Assembly (NCBI RefSeq): GCF_026151205.1
Contig: NC_087075.1
Span: forward strand, 12,508,303 to 12,572,302
Direction: 5' to 3'
DNA: 64,000 nucleotides
DNA from: Bolinopsis microptera
Taxonomy: Eukaryota; Ctenophora; Tentaculata; Lobata; Bolinopsidae
Shown: piece by piece, positions 36,548 to 48,772 of the stretch
Layout of the letters: every line of letters starts with the position of its first letter
How positions within the stretch are numbered: the first letter of the stretch is position 1
Notes under the pieces: model-generated
Databases searched by the model: none
Seen by the model: only the letters and a program-made list of their open reading frames with translations
Told to the model about the DNA's origin: nothing
Program-made: the position numbers and the translations under genes

Positions 36548-37252
36548 ATAGATTTTGCAAAATTCGTCAAGATCATGAATCATGACTTGTGCTGTTAAAA
36601 CCGCTTTAAGTATAAAACTCAATGACAGAGCCTAGGAGCCAGCAAATAAAAGTGGCATAGAGGGAAGTGGCATAGAGGAGTTGGCGGGGTGCTCAGTCAA
36701 ATCTTTGAAGCGACACACGTTCCTCAGATTAGTTATTACTCTGGCCCCCACAAACCTAAAAAAAAAATATTACAGTCAGTTCAAACCCTGGCCCTCAGTC
36801 AAATCTTTGAAGCGACTCACGTTTAGCTATTACTCTGGCCCCCACAAACCTAAGAAAAACAATATTATAGCCAGTTCAAACCCTCAAACCCTGGCTGCCT
36901 AACGTATAAGGCTGTGTCTCATAGTCATTCCTTAATGAAGTGAGGCTCACGTGCTCTGATAAAATTGCCATTAATTCAACAGAATGCACGGGAGTATTGT
37001 GATCATTCTTACAGATCAATTTTAGTGCAGTATGTGATCGTTCTAGTATATTATACAAGAACGATCACATACTATATTAATTTATATGTATTAGCTCTTC
37101 TCTATATTAACACACACCTGTTTAAACTATAGCTACAAAATGTAGTAATAATCAGTCCATTGCTCCAAATCCTTAAACTGAAAGGAAAGAATGAGCGCAA
37201 TTAACCAGCAAACCAACGTGCACTTCTCTCATCTCTTCAAGATTCATTAATG
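36548..37252. other. intergenic, with an 80-100 bp direct duplication
   Basis: CAGTCAAATCTTTGAAGCGAC, TTACTCTGGCCCCCAC and the following A-rich block occur twice (36697-36790 and 36797-36890). A short inverted repeat around GAACGATCACATACT lies at 37030-37075. No gene seen. Confidence 0.5.
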
Positions 37253-37256
37253 CTTG

Positions 37257-38877
37257 TGTAAGCAGTGATTAATTGAGATGAATTTAGGGTAATATTGTGT
37301 AATATGTAGATAGTGTAATGATTATAATAAGGCGGTCGTGGTGTCCAGTATGTGACGGTAGTATTTTGGGCATATATTAGTATACGACAGTTATTGCAGT
37401 TTAAGTGCAGAGAGGTCAGTTTAACATATGTTTGGGTCAGTACGAGGTTGAGTTATGGAGTGTTTACAGAATACTAGTGTTACAATGTTGTGGCTATCGA
37501 CAGGACAGTTTGCAGTTCCCGGAAAGTGGTGGATTGTTTGGACTATCGGGGGCGGGAGGAAAATAGGGTTAGCCTTTTGAGATAGAAGAGTGCCAGTTTA
37601 CCCGATCGAGAGGGGGGTCATTTTGATACCGGGCAGGTTCTGTAGCTAGAACCTGTTGAGGTTAGGTCGTTTAGTTAGGTAGATGGTTATAGTGGTAAGT
37701 ATAATATTGGCGGCCGTAGAATAGTGGAGCATTACGTAGTTACTATTATCAGGCTTGGTTGTGGCCGGGGTCAACAATGGTTGGTCCGACACCAGGGGAT
37801 GTCTTGACAACACTGGGCTCGATGGCAGAGCGAGAGTCAGCAATGGTTGACTCAGATAGGTAAAGCTAGACTAAGAGTAGGAGCCCGGGAGAAATAGTCA
37901 GCGCTGGTTGACTTAGATAGATAAAGCTAGACTAAGAATAAGAGCCCGGGAGGAATAGTCAGCAATGGTTGACTTAGATAGATAAAGCTAGACTAAGAGT
38001 GAGAGCCCGGGAGGAATAGTCAGCACTGGTTGACTTAGACAGATAAGGCTAGACTAAGAGTAAGAGCCCGGGAGGAATAGTCAGCACTGGTTGACTTAGA
38101 TAGATAAAGCTAGACTAAGAGTAAGAGCCCGGGAGAAATAGTCAGCACTGGTTGACTTAGACAGATAAGGCTAGACTAAGAGTAAGAACCCGGGAGGAAT
38201 AGTCAGCAATGGTTGACTCAGATAGGTAAAGCTAGATTAAGGGTAGGATTAACGGCAGGAAGTGTGTTGCGTAATATTTGAGGCAGTATGAATCGGAGTA
38301 ATTAGGAATTTGTTGCATAGTATTTGAGGCAATATGAGTCTAAGTGACTAAGCGTTGGTTAAGCAAATATTCGATTATTCATTGTCCAGTTAAGTACCTT
38401 GGGCACCTTTATTATACCCCTTGTTTGCATTCTCACCCTATTCGATAGAGGGTCATGGTTGATACCGGACTAGTGTAAGGGACCAGGACCAGTTATGGTT
38501 GGGGCCTGGTGAGCACGGATGGAACGTGTCGTTAGAGGTTTAGAATCGACAATGGTTGATTCAGGGCGTCTAGATCAGAGCAAGAGGAAGAACCAACAGA
38601 GCAACAGTGGTTGTTTCAGGGCACCTAGATTAGGCACGGTCAAGGCGAGTTGACCGTGCTATCCGTGTTTTATGTTGCAGCACTAGATCGCTGGGCGTTT
38701 ATGGGCGATACGAGTCTGGTTAATTAGGATTTGAAGTAGAGGTTGTCGAATTATTCATTGTGTTGTTTCATAGTTTAATTTTGTTTACCCTTTATTATCA
38801 CGCTCGTTTCCATTGTCCAAACCCTTAATTAAATGCAAATAAACTTCGAACCGGGAAGCAAGTGTCCACTGCTTACA
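37257..38877. mobile_element. probable solo LTR, 1.62 kb
   Basis: It starts TGTAAGCAGTG and ends with the exact complement CACTGCTTACA, flanked by CTTG on both sides (37253-37256 and 38878-38881). An AATAAA signal lies about 35 bp before the 3' end. TG...CA ends with short inverted repeats and a 4-bp duplication are LTR features. There is no gag/pol inside. The 61-bp tandem array lies in the middle. Confidence 0.55.
37840..38240. repeat. 61-bp tandem repeat, about 6-7 copies, inside the LTR
   Basis: Each unit contains GTTGACTTAGATAGATAAAG, CTAGACTAAGAGTAAGAGCC and CGGGAGGAATAGTCAGCACT. Copies differ by a few bases. Confidence 0.9.
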
Positions 38878-39029
38878 CTTGAATCATGATAAATTGATAG
38901 AGAACGGGAAATTCCGTTAAAAATGTAAGTCAATATACCCATGATGCAATGGATATTGGCCAGAGATGCAACTCAATTGTTCATGGGTTTTACTCTATTC
39001 AACAATAAGATGCTGCATAAAGATCAACA

Positions 39030-42000
39030 CAAACAAAGTCCGTATAGCAATACATTATTAACTATTAAGCGGAGACTATAAAGTACGGTATAAAGACACA
39101 AACAAAGTCCGTATAGCAATACATTATTAACTATTAAGCGGAGACTATAAAGTACGGTATAAAGACACAAACAAAGTCCGCATAGCAATACATTATTAAC
39201 TATTAAGCGGAGACTATAAAGTACGGTATAAAGACACAAACAAAGTCCGTATAGCAATACATTATTAACTATTAAGCGGAGTCTACAAAGTACGGTATAA
39301 AGACACAAACAAAGTCCGTATAGCAATACATTATTAACTATTAAGCGGAGACTATAAAGTACGGTATAAAGACACAAACAAAGTCCGTATAGCAATACAT
39401 TATTAACTATTAAGCGGAGACTATAAAGTACGGTATAAAGACACACTCAAAGTCCGTATAGCAATACATTATTAACTATTAAGCGGAGACTATAAAGTAC
39501 GGTATAAAGACACACTCAAAGTCCGTATAGCAATACATTATTAACTATTAAGCGGAGACTATAAAGTACGGTATAAAGACACAAACAAAGTCCGTATAGC
39601 AATACATTATTAACTATTAAGCGGAGACTATAAAGTACGGTATAAAGACACAAACAAAGTCCGTATAGCAATACATTATTAACTATTAAGCGGAGACTAT
39701 AAAGTACGGTATAAAGACACAAACAAAGTCCGTATAGCAATACATTATTAACTACCTATTAAGCGGAGACTATAAAGTACGGTATAAAGACACACTCAAA
39801 GTCCGTATAGCAATACATTATTAACTATTAAGCGGAGACTTATAAAGTACGGTATAAAGACACAAACAAAGTCCGTATAGCAATACATTATTAACTATTA
39901 AGCGGAGACTATAAAGTACGGTATAAAGACACACTCAAAGTCCGTATAGCAATACATTATTAACTATTAAGCGGAGACTATAAAGTACGGTATAAAGACA
40001 CACTCAAAGTCCGTATAGCAATACATTATTAACTATTAAGCGGAGACTATAAAGTACGGTATAAAGACACAAACAAAGTCCGTATAGCAATACATTATTA
40101 ACTATTAAGCGGAGACTATAAAGTACGGTATAAAGACACACTCAAAGTCCGTATAGCAATACATTATTAACTATTAAGCGGAGACTTATAAAGTACGGTA
40201 TAAAGACACAAACAAAGTCCGTATAGTAATACATTATTAACTATTAAGCGGAGACTATAAAGTACGGTATAAAGACACAAACAAAGTCCGTATAGCAATA
40301 CATTATTAACTATTAAGCGGAGACTATAAAGTACGGTATAAAGACACAAACAAAGTCCGTATAGCAATACATTATTAACTATTAAGCGGAGACTATAAAG
40401 TACGGTATAAAGACACAAACAAAGTCCGTATAGCAATACATTATTAACTATTAAGCGGAGACTATAAAGTACGGTATAAAGACACAAACAAAGTCCGTAT
40501 AGCAATACATTATTAACTATTAAGCGGAGACTATAAAGTACGGTATAAAGACACACTCAAAGTCCGTATAGCAATACATTATTAACTATTAAGCGGAGAC
40601 TATAAAGTACGGTATAAAGACACAAACAAAGTCCGTATAGCAATACATTATTAACTATTAAGCGGAGACTATAAAGTACGGTATAAAGACACAAACAAAG
40701 TCCGTATAGCAATACATTATTAACTATTAAGCGGAGACTACAAAGTACGGTATAAAGACACAAACAAAGTCCGTATAGCAATACATTATTAACTATTAAG
40801 CGGAGACTACAAAGTACGGTATAAAGACACAAACAAAGTCCGTATAGCAATACATTATTAACTATTAAGCGGAGACTATAAAGTACGGTATAAAGACACA
40901 AACAAAGTCCGTATAGCAATACATTATTAACTATTAAGCGGTGACTATAAAGTACGGTATAAAGACACAAACAAAGTCCGTATAGCAATACATTATTAAC
41001 TATTAAGCGGAGACTATAAAGTACGGTATAAAGACACAAACAAAGTCCGTATAGCAATACATTATTAACTATTAAGCGGAGACTATAAAGTACAGTATAA
41101 AGACACAAACAAAGTCCGTATAGCAATACATTATTAACTATTAAGCGGGGACTTATAAAGTACGGTATAAAGACACAAACAAAGTCCGTATAGCAATACA
41201 TTATTAACTATTAAGCGGAGACTATAAAGTACAGTATAAAGACACAAACAAAGTCCGTATAGCAATACATTATTAACTATTAAGCGGAGACTATAAAGTA
41301 CGGTATAAAGACAAAAACAAAGTCCGTATAGCAATACATTATTAACTATTAAGCGGAGACTATAAAGTACGGTATAAAGACACAAACAAAGTCCGTATAT
41401 CAATACATTATTAACTATTAAGCGGTGACTATAAAGTACGGTATAAAGACACAAACAAAGTCCGTATAGCAATACATTATTAACTATTAAGCGGAGACTA
41501 TAAAGTACGGTATAAAGACACAAACAAAGTCCGTATAGCAATACATTATTAACTATTAAGCGGAGACTATAAAGTACAGTATAAAGACACAAACAAAGTC
41601 CGTATAGCAATACATTATTAACTATTAAGCGGAGACTATAAAGTACGGTATAAAGACACAAACAAAGTCCGTATAGCAATACATTATTAACTATTAAGCG
41701 GAGACTATAAAGTACAGTATAAAGACACAAACAAAGTCCGTATAGCAATACATTATTAACTATTAAGCGGAGACTAAAAAGTACGGTATAAAGACACAAA
41801 CAAAGTCCGTATAGCAATACATTATTAACTATTAAGCGGAGACTATAAAGTACGGTATAAAGACACAAACAAAGTCCGTATAGCAATACATTATTAACTA
41901 TTAAGCGGAGACTATAAAGTACGGTATAAAGACACAAACAAAGTCCGTATAGCAATACATTATTAACTATTAAGCGGAGACTATAAAGTACGGTATAAAG

Positions 42001-43038
42001 ACACAAACAAAGTCCGTATAGCAATACATTATTAACTATTAAGCGGAGACTATAAAGTACGGTATAAAGACACAAACAAAGTCCGTATAGCAATACATTA
42101 TTAACTATTAAGCGGAGACTACAAAGTACGGTATAAAGACACAAACAAAGTCCGTATAGCAATACATTATTAACTATTAAGCGGAGACTATAAAGTACGG
42201 TATAAAGACACAAACAAAGTCCGTATAGCAATACATTATTAACTATTAAGCGGAGACTATAAAGTACGGTATAAAGACACAAACAAAGTCCGTATAGCAA
42301 TACATTATTAACTATTAAGCGGAGACTATAAAGTACGGTATAAAGACACAAACAAAGTCCGTATAGCAATACATTATTAACTATTAAGCGGAGACTATAA
42401 AGTACGGTATAAAGACACAAACAAAGTCCATATAGCAATACATTATTAACTATTAAGCGGAGACTATAAAGTACGGTATAAAGACACAAACAAAGTCCGT
42501 ATAGCAATACATTATTAACTATTAAGCGGAGACTATAAAGTACGGTATAAAGACACAAACAAAGTCCGTATAGCAATACATTATTAACTATTAAGCGGAG
42601 ACTATAAAGTACGGTATAAAGTCACACTCAAAGTCCGTATAGCAATACATTATTAACTATTAAGCGGAGACTATAAAGTACGGTATAAAGACACAAACAA
42701 AGTCCGTATAGCAATACATTATTAACTATTAAGCGGAGACTATAAAGTACGGTATAAAGACACAAACAAAGTCCGTATAGCAATACATTATTAACTATTA
42801 AGCGGGGACTTATAAAGTACGGTATAAAGACACAAACAAAGTCCGTATAGCAATACATTATTAACTATTAAGCGGAGACTATAAAGTACGGTATAAAGAC
42901 ACAAACAAAGTCCGTATAGCAATACATTATTAACTATTAAGCGGAGACTATAAAGTACGGTATAAAGACACAAACAAAGTCCGTATAGCAATACATTATT
43001 AACTATTAAGCGGAGACTATAAAGTACGGTATAAAGAC
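39030..43038. repeat. 69-bp satellite array, about 58 copies
   Basis: The monomer contains AAAGTCCGTATAGCAATACA, TTATTAACTATTAAGCGGAG and ACTATAAAGTACGGTATAAA. Copies are nearly identical. Variants are CACTC for CAAAC, ACTTATAAAG with one added base (39838, 40186, 41151, 42808), and C/T or A/G single changes. Because 69 is divisible by three, long open frames with a 23-residue repeat arise on the minus strand. The one-base insertions break them, and I do not call them genes. Confidence 0.97.
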
Positions 43039-43773
43039 GGTGTTTCTCATAGAGTCGGGGCATTCTACAATGTGAGCACATGTGGAGAGCAACTCCTCAG
43101 TCCATTAAGTGATAATAAACATTTCACGAGGTCACTTATTTGTCATGTGGTCACTTATTTGTCATTATTCATTTTTATAACTGCATGAGGACGTTGAACC
43201 GTAACCTGTAACCAACATGAACACAATTGTATTGTACAAGTCTTTTTACAAGGTTTTACAGAGTATATAACAAATGTTTATAATCACGAATATTTGCACC
43301 CAACTAAATCCTGTAGGCGGGGGGGGGGGGGGGGGGGGTGGGGAGGAGGGGCCGGGGGGCACAAACTACTGCCTGAAGCTGGCACTAATGTTAGTTAAAT
43401 CTAGACTCATCTAGTTCTACAAGTGTTACCGGGTGGCGCTCAGACTGTTTATAGAGTGACACTGAAGCCTGATATCCCCATGAGAGTATTGTATGCAGTT
43501 TCAGAAATTAACTGAGCTGGTATCTAAGCTAAGGTAAATTGAAAATTATAGCATAGAACAGCAAATCAAACCAAATATTGAACATGAAAAGGGTGCGGAT
43601 ACAAAATAGTAAATACCGTAGCAAAGAATTTCATTGTCAAAGTGCTATGAATTGCTGAGGATTGTAAATTCAATTGCAAGCCTGGTATTAAATATCTCAT
43701 TCATATAAGACGAAGGACTAATTATGTTTGTCCTGGAAGAGGTACAGTAAGCTTCACGATCTATTAGAGAGTA
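43039..43773. other. flank of the satellite with a 20-base poly-G
   Basis: G run at 43319-43338 followed by GTGGGGAGGAGGGGCCGGGG. No coding evidence. Confidence 0.5.
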
Positions 43774-43977
43774 TCAGAGGATACCGCAGAAAATAATGTC
43801 ATTATCATCCATTCTAAAATTTAAATCTTGATAGTCCAAGATGTTCACGAAAAAAGTAAGAACTAACTTAGGAAAGTGAAGCTTAACCTGCTCAACTGTG
43901 CTGAAAACCCTTTGTGATACGTAACAGTGGATGGAAGATTGCATATTATCAGAATCATAAATTAACGATCCCTGCCA
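43774..43977 (-). CDS. candidate 3' exon, unknown protein
   Basis: On the minus strand, after an acceptor-like ATTATGGCAG near 43978, a frame runs to a stop at 43774. It encodes a mixed, protein-like sequence (VSQRVFSTVEQVKLHF, LDYQDLNFRMDDNDIIF). No family recognised. It lies downstream, in minus orientation, of the RND-like fragments, but I could not phase it to them. Confidence 0.25.
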   Translation of the reverse strand, partial: WQGSLIYDSDNMQSSIHCYVSQRVFSTVEQVKLHFPKLVLTFFVNILDYQDLNFRMDDNDIIFCGIL

Positions 43978-44367
43978 TAATCGTGACCGGTCGCACAATT
44001 GTCAATCCTTCTGCTTACACTCAAACCCTCTGGTTACATGCACTCTAATAGTCTTCTACTTTTTATAGAAATTGCAAAAACTTCCCCAAACTAGTTTAAC
44101 GGCATCACAACGGTCAAAACTCAAAGGACGAGTTACTAGGTGGAAAGTTACCCTGGAATTGGAGGGTCCAGGAGAAACTAAATTAAGTGGTGGTTGTTTC
44201 AAATTTCATATGTTTAAACTCAATCAGGGGTTTTTAATTTATTTAGTTAAGTTGATTAAGTTAATCGGGGAAATGAATCCAATATTGCACAAGAAGTTAA
44301 CCATAATTTGATTTTAAGTGTTGTGGCTCTCATCCACCGAATGTTGATTAGTTTGCGCTTCGGAGAC

Positions 44368-44514
44368 TTAAAGTGGATATGAATGAATCCCAATTGATTG
44401 CGACTTCTTTTGTAATATTTTTTCCCCGACAATAACCACGATGTAGTTATCTACTCCTATTCCTAACAGAATGATAAAAGCTATTGATAATCCGGCAAAT
44501 AGGTACAATGCCGA
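44368..44514 (-). pseudogene. candidate RND/Patched-like transmembrane exon or fragment
   Basis: The minus-strand frame reads LYLFAGLSIAFIILL then GIGVDNYIVV, then a charged tail to a stop. A hydrophobic helix followed by GxGxDD is the TM4 signature of RND permeases (Patched, Dispatched, MMPL). Here the second Asp is Asn. An acceptor-like CACTAG precedes the frame. The 5' part overlaps a palindrome (44490-44590), so the exon may be broken. Only this short motif supports the call. Confidence 0.3.
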
Positions 44515-44585
44515 CTAGTGCAGCTGTTACAGTAACAGCCCTCTAACACTAACAGGCAGTCGGCATTGTATCTATTTGCCGATAA
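44488..44585. repeat. palindrome, about 29-bp arms with nested inner stem
   Basis: CGGCAAATAGGTACAATGCC (about 44493) is mirrored by GGCATTGTATCTATTTGCCG (about 44563). The inner GCTGTTACAGTAACAGC is itself palindromic. Confidence 0.8.
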
Positions 44586-44719
44586 TTCTACACATCGCAT
44601 TGAAAGCAATCGTTTAATAATTAATATGAGATATTTTATAGAATTAGAAATGATACATATGCTTATATAGGTCACTTCCACCTAATCACTCGCCCTGAAT
44701 CGCTTGGAAACAAAAATAA

Positions 44720-44890
44720 GGGGTTGTTCACATATTACGTAATCAGCCAAGGGGGGAGGCCAGGGGGTTTCTAAATGATTACGCTAGTGTAATTTTGACA
44801 CAAAAGCTATGTGTAAAACTGATTACGGAGGGGGGAGGGGGTTTAAAAATTGTCCAAAAAGTGATTACGTAATATTATGTGAACGACCCC
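44720..44890. mobile_element. 171-bp MITE, TAA target duplication (PIF/Harbinger-like)
   Basis: It starts GGGGTTGTTCACATATTACG and ends with the near-complement ...TATGTGAACGACCCC. TAA flanks both ends (44717-44719, 44891-44893). A three-base TWA duplication and GGG termini suggest PIF/Harbinger. A related right end, TGATAACGTAATATAATATG to GACCCC, lies at 59657-59690. It cuts into a minus-strand open frame described next. Confidence 0.75.
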
Positions 44891-44893
44891 TAA

Positions 44894-45060
44894 GAAAAAC
44901 AACTTCCTCAAACTGACAAACTCCGACACGAGTCTACGAAGCTCAGTCACATCTTCCAATATAATGATCGGTGGGGAGCCTTCAACAAAGCTTAAGTCAG
45001 GCACCATCTGTAATTGGCTTAAAGGTTGCTGTGACTGACTGAGTGACCATGCAGTTACCT
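44894..45060 (-). pseudogene. candidate exon interrupted by the MITE
   Basis: The minus-strand frame encodes QPLSQLQMVPDLSFVEGSP then PIIILEDVTELRRLVSEFV. Its alternating hydrophobic/charged pattern is protein-like. It could be an ectodomain (porter) piece of the same RND-like gene as 44368-44514, but this is a guess from proximity and orientation. At its 3' end the frame runs straight into the MITE. Confidence 0.25.
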
Positions 45061-45109
45061 TGACAAGAGAATGAGGGATGCTATTTAGGTAACACGACAG
45101 CGATATTTT

Positions 45110-45655
45110 CTTGTGTTTGAAGTGATATCTCAAATTTGGCACATATAAACTCGCTCAAACCGAGCGTGCTAAATCACTCTACAGTCGATCTTCGAGATTG
45201 TTCTAAAAGGGCCCCCGACGGTTGTAACCAACTTCAATCGATGTATTTTCGGACGCTGATTCCGAATCACCCCCCATGACATAGGGTTAAAATGCTCCCC
45301 TGACGAGATATTGGCGAAAAACTGTCTCGATCACGTGATATATATATATATATGTATAAGGAAGTTAGTCTAATTTCTCGTTAGGGTTAGGGTTTCAGCA
45401 TATGTTTTTGTTAAGGATTGGGTTAGGGTTAGGGTTGGGATCAGATTAGAGGGTTAGGGTTTCGAAAAGTCGTTCAGAACCAGCTAGAGAACAAGTTGAA
45501 AAAGTCACGTGACAGTCGAGTGTAGAGTTGATTAATCATCATCCCGCTCAAACTGAAACAGATTATTTGCCCTATAACCACCATACTTTATGGAAAGTTT
45601 CAAGAAAATCGTACGGTAGGATCCGACATAAACTATTGTCCGAATAACCCTTTTT
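45110..45655. mobile_element. second, reversed copy of the 36129-36538 family, with telomere-like repeats
   Basis: TGATATCTCAAATTTGGCAC at 45122 and the segment 45594-45650 (TTTCAAGAAAATCGTACGGT, GGATCCGACATAAACTATTG) are reverse complements of 36190-36300. Between them lie interstitial TTAGGG repeats. Confidence 0.55.
45382..45465. repeat. interstitial telomere-like TTAGGG repeats
   Basis: Three short runs of GTTAGGG/TTAGGG (about 45382, 45421 and 45450) are separated by unrelated bases. Confidence 0.8.
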
Positions 45656-45941
45656 TCTCAGTCGCCCAATCTGCTATTTATTATGAGAGCTATTTATTAT
45701 GGTTATTACATTTCATAAATTAAGTTTATCACAAGAAATTCTGACAGAAAGGGTGGGAGGCGCTACAGTTAAAGAGGTTCAAGACGTTAAAGAGAAAGTT
45801 GGGGTTCAGTAATATATAAATAGTTAAACTACTTGGCACCTAAGTTACCCCTGAGGCACAAATAGTGCTTCGTTTTAAAGAAATTTAAAATGTTGGTAAC
45901 TCGAGCTAAAATAGTCGTAGAAACTTGAGTTATATCTAAAC

Positions 45942-46730
45942 ACAGGGTTGGCCAAAAGTCACTGTGAAAACGTTGGTCTTAATAGTTCAGTTACTGAGTG
46001 CACAATTGAAATAATTCTTTCCGGTATGACTTACTGCCACCACTGGTTCGAGGAATTTGTCAAATCGAAAAATATTCGTGTTCATTTTTTTTCAAATGAA
46101 GGTTCATTTTTGCATTTATTTGTTAGTTTGTATAGTCGGATCGAGCTAAATTTTATTGAATTGTGATTGGCCATTCGAATTACGTTTGTCCTGAAAAAAT
46201 GAGAGTTGTAGCTAAAGCTTCTCAGATGACCGAGATACGCGAAGCATAACGAGTTTGTTCATTACGTGTGATCAGGTGATTAGTTCACCTAATCACGTGA
46301 TTAGGTGGACCCGTTAACCACCCCGTTAAACATTACGGGAATCGTTAAGGCTGCCTAATTAAAGTGCCATTTCACGGTGTCACATAATCAACCAGTCAAT
46401 TTTGTTAACGAGATACACAAAATGCTTGATAACGTCGTCATTTCTAATCCGTTTTGCCTCATTTTTTTCAGAACAGATACAACATTTAATAATCTACCGT
46501 CTCTGAAAAAATGAGGCGTCCAGCATGTTCAGCTCAGAGAGAACAATATAGGTGTTTATTATTGAATAGGCGTGGTCTAAAATATTCGAATTTTCACATT
46601 TTGGCGACGGAACCCTCGAACAAGAAGGTACAGTATGCCATCTGCAAAGCAACAGCTTTCAAAATCAAATATAAAACACGGCAAAGGTACAAGTCCAAAC
46701 GTTTGCACAGTGACTTTTTGCCCACCCTGT
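45942..46730. mobile_element. 789-bp Tc1/mariner-like MITE
   Basis: The left terminus ACAGGGTTGGCCAAAAGTCA matches the reverse complement of the right terminus (ACAGGGTGGGCAAAAAGTCA), continuing CTGTG...AAACGTT, about 36 bp. TA follows the right end; the left flank has CA. An internal hairpin GCCTCATTTTTTTCAG / CTGAAAAAATGAGGC lies at 46448-46518. Open frames inside (45948-46166, 46511-46786) match no transposase. Confidence 0.65.
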
Positions 46731-48445
46731 ATAATATTTTAAACTGGATATTGAAGACCAGCAGATTGAAGCTAGAGTCGATGTGAAAGATTTTGGTAGA
46801 CAAAGACAAGTGATATAAAATGAAGCGGTCTGTCATGTGAGTGATGTCCAGGGCTTTGGGGGGGGGGGGGGGGGGGGGGGGAGGGGGGATGTGGAAGAGG
46901 ATATATACGAACGCCGCCAAGTTTTGGCCTCGTCGCCGCCGATTTTGCAAAACGCGGCGGCGTGCATCACTGCAACACGGTCATTTCACACGAAACTAGG
47001 TGTGCTTTTTGAGTGATTAGTAACATACCATGACCCATGTGGTAAATTTTTGTAAAATAAATTATATTAATGCTATGGCCATGGGGAGTGCTCAATGTTT
47101 TATCACAATACCTATGGGAAAGGGGATGCTCGTATATTCGATAGTGGGGGCGGGTCATGATATATATACTAAGTCTAGTGGATAAGCTGCACCGGCCACC
47201 ACCCCATTGTAACCTGAAACGGTCACGCTTGCAACCTGGAACGGTTACGCTGGATAAAAAAATTGTCCGGACAATTTAAAGCTGATAGGAAAATAAACTG
47301 CGGAGTGATCGTTGTAAATTGTAATACCACTTATACTATTACTAAAAGCTCTTACAATATTTAATATTCAAAACTGACTACTAACCAAAGAAATAACTTA
47401 TGACAACATATTATAATGTTTAATCTAAGCTGCGGGTCATAATATTAAGTTTAGTGGGTACAAGCTGCACCGGCCACCACCCCATCGCAACCTGCAAATA
47501 AAAATAGGACTTAATGATATTGGGATAAAAGATACATCAAATTTTTATCGTCCATGTTCGGCCAGGATAATATAAGCAGTGAGTTCAATCGTGCTTCCTA
47601 CCCAAATAGGCTTTTTCATAGCACTGATAAGATTGGCTGCCTTTTTACCAGCAGCAGCAACCGCAGACACCACGGGGCTCATTCCCTGTTAGATTTACCT
47701 ATCATATCTTATGTAAGAAATGATATCGAATACATTGACAGAATTCTGCTTTGTAGAGCGTGATGTTCATGTAATATCGGAGTATAAACCACGTCTTACA
47801 ACCTATTGAAAAACGATTAAACGAAATGCGGAAACGATATTATGTAACTGTATTTAATAAACTGATCTGAGGTGCACCTGACAGTGATAATACTTCAAGT
47901 GAGATCAGAGACGCTAGTTCGCACCCTACACAATAATCTCCCTGGTCATTACTTCTCAGTTCTCAGTTACTGTAACAGCTACGTAATATTTAGTAAATAC
48001 CGGCTGCTACAAATGAAGATAAGCTTCCATGTTAATCCAGATAACTTAACTGGTGGGGGGTCAATATTTTTTGGGGGATAGAAACCTATCTTATTTCAAC
48101 CTGAAACAAGTTTAATCTTTTCAAACAAGTTGATGGTATCGATAAATTAATTCTTTTAAAAGCATATTTTAACAGCTTGGCAAAATACGACCCCCCCCCC
48201 CCCCCCCCCCCCCCCCCGGCCCCGAGTTACTTGTTCAGCTTCACCAAACCGCCCAGTAAAACATAAGCAGGTTCATCAGAAGGCTGAAATTACCCTCAAT
48301 AACCGGTAGCTCCTGAATATCGCAACCACGTGGTACTGGTAGCTCTTAACCTTAACTATCACGTGACCAAAATACCGTCTTGACCAAGTAAAAAACGTTC
48401 TCGGATTTCAATTTAAATGCCATAGATCACGAGTCATTACCATAA
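46731..48445. other. intergenic with duplicated blocks and G/C homopolymers
   Basis: Poly-G at 46858-46881 and poly-C at 48191-48217. A block around AAGCTGCACCGGCCACCACC occurs twice (about 47186 and 47465). An ATG frame at 47554-47763 reads protein-like (SSNRRHHGAHSLLDLPIISY) but has no family or splice support. Confidence 0.4.
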
Positions 48446-48641
48446 GTATAACCAGGTCATGAACAAAAATAAGATGTTTGGATGCAATAAAGCGATGGTC
48501 GGCTACAGGCTGGTGATTTATTTTTACACCTGCGTGCCTCAAACTCTCAAACGAAATGTCGAAAAACTTAACTAACAAAATACCCGGACCTAACGCAACA
48601 ACAAAATAACATCTCACAAACTTAATAACTTTTACAATCAT
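48446..48641 (-). CDS. candidate first exon with signal-anchor-like N-terminus
   Basis: ATG at 48641 (minus) opens MIVKVIKFVRCYFVVALGPG, a basic then hydrophobic start like a signal anchor. About 45 further residues follow to a GTAATG donor candidate near 48446. No family recognised. It could be the 5' exon of the RND-like fragments 3.4 kb downstream, but no connecting exons were found. Confidence 0.25.
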
Positions 48642-48772
48642 TTTATTACAGTCCGTAGCTTCAAGGTGATCTGGTAAGATAGGAGCTTAGACCCCATGAG
48701 GTTGGTACTTGCACCTGTTGTAATATAAGTGGTGTCGGGCTTTAACTTAAGGTTCAAGATACGTTAGGTAAC

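Noticed and set aside
39024-43081. Minus-strand open frames up to 480 codons of a 23-residue repeat
   Set aside because: Explained by a 69-bp satellite (multiple of three). Broken by one-base insertions, with no start or domain outside the array.
45948-46786. Two ATG frames (72 and 91 codons)
   Set aside because: They lie inside the Tc1/mariner-like MITE and show no transposase motif.
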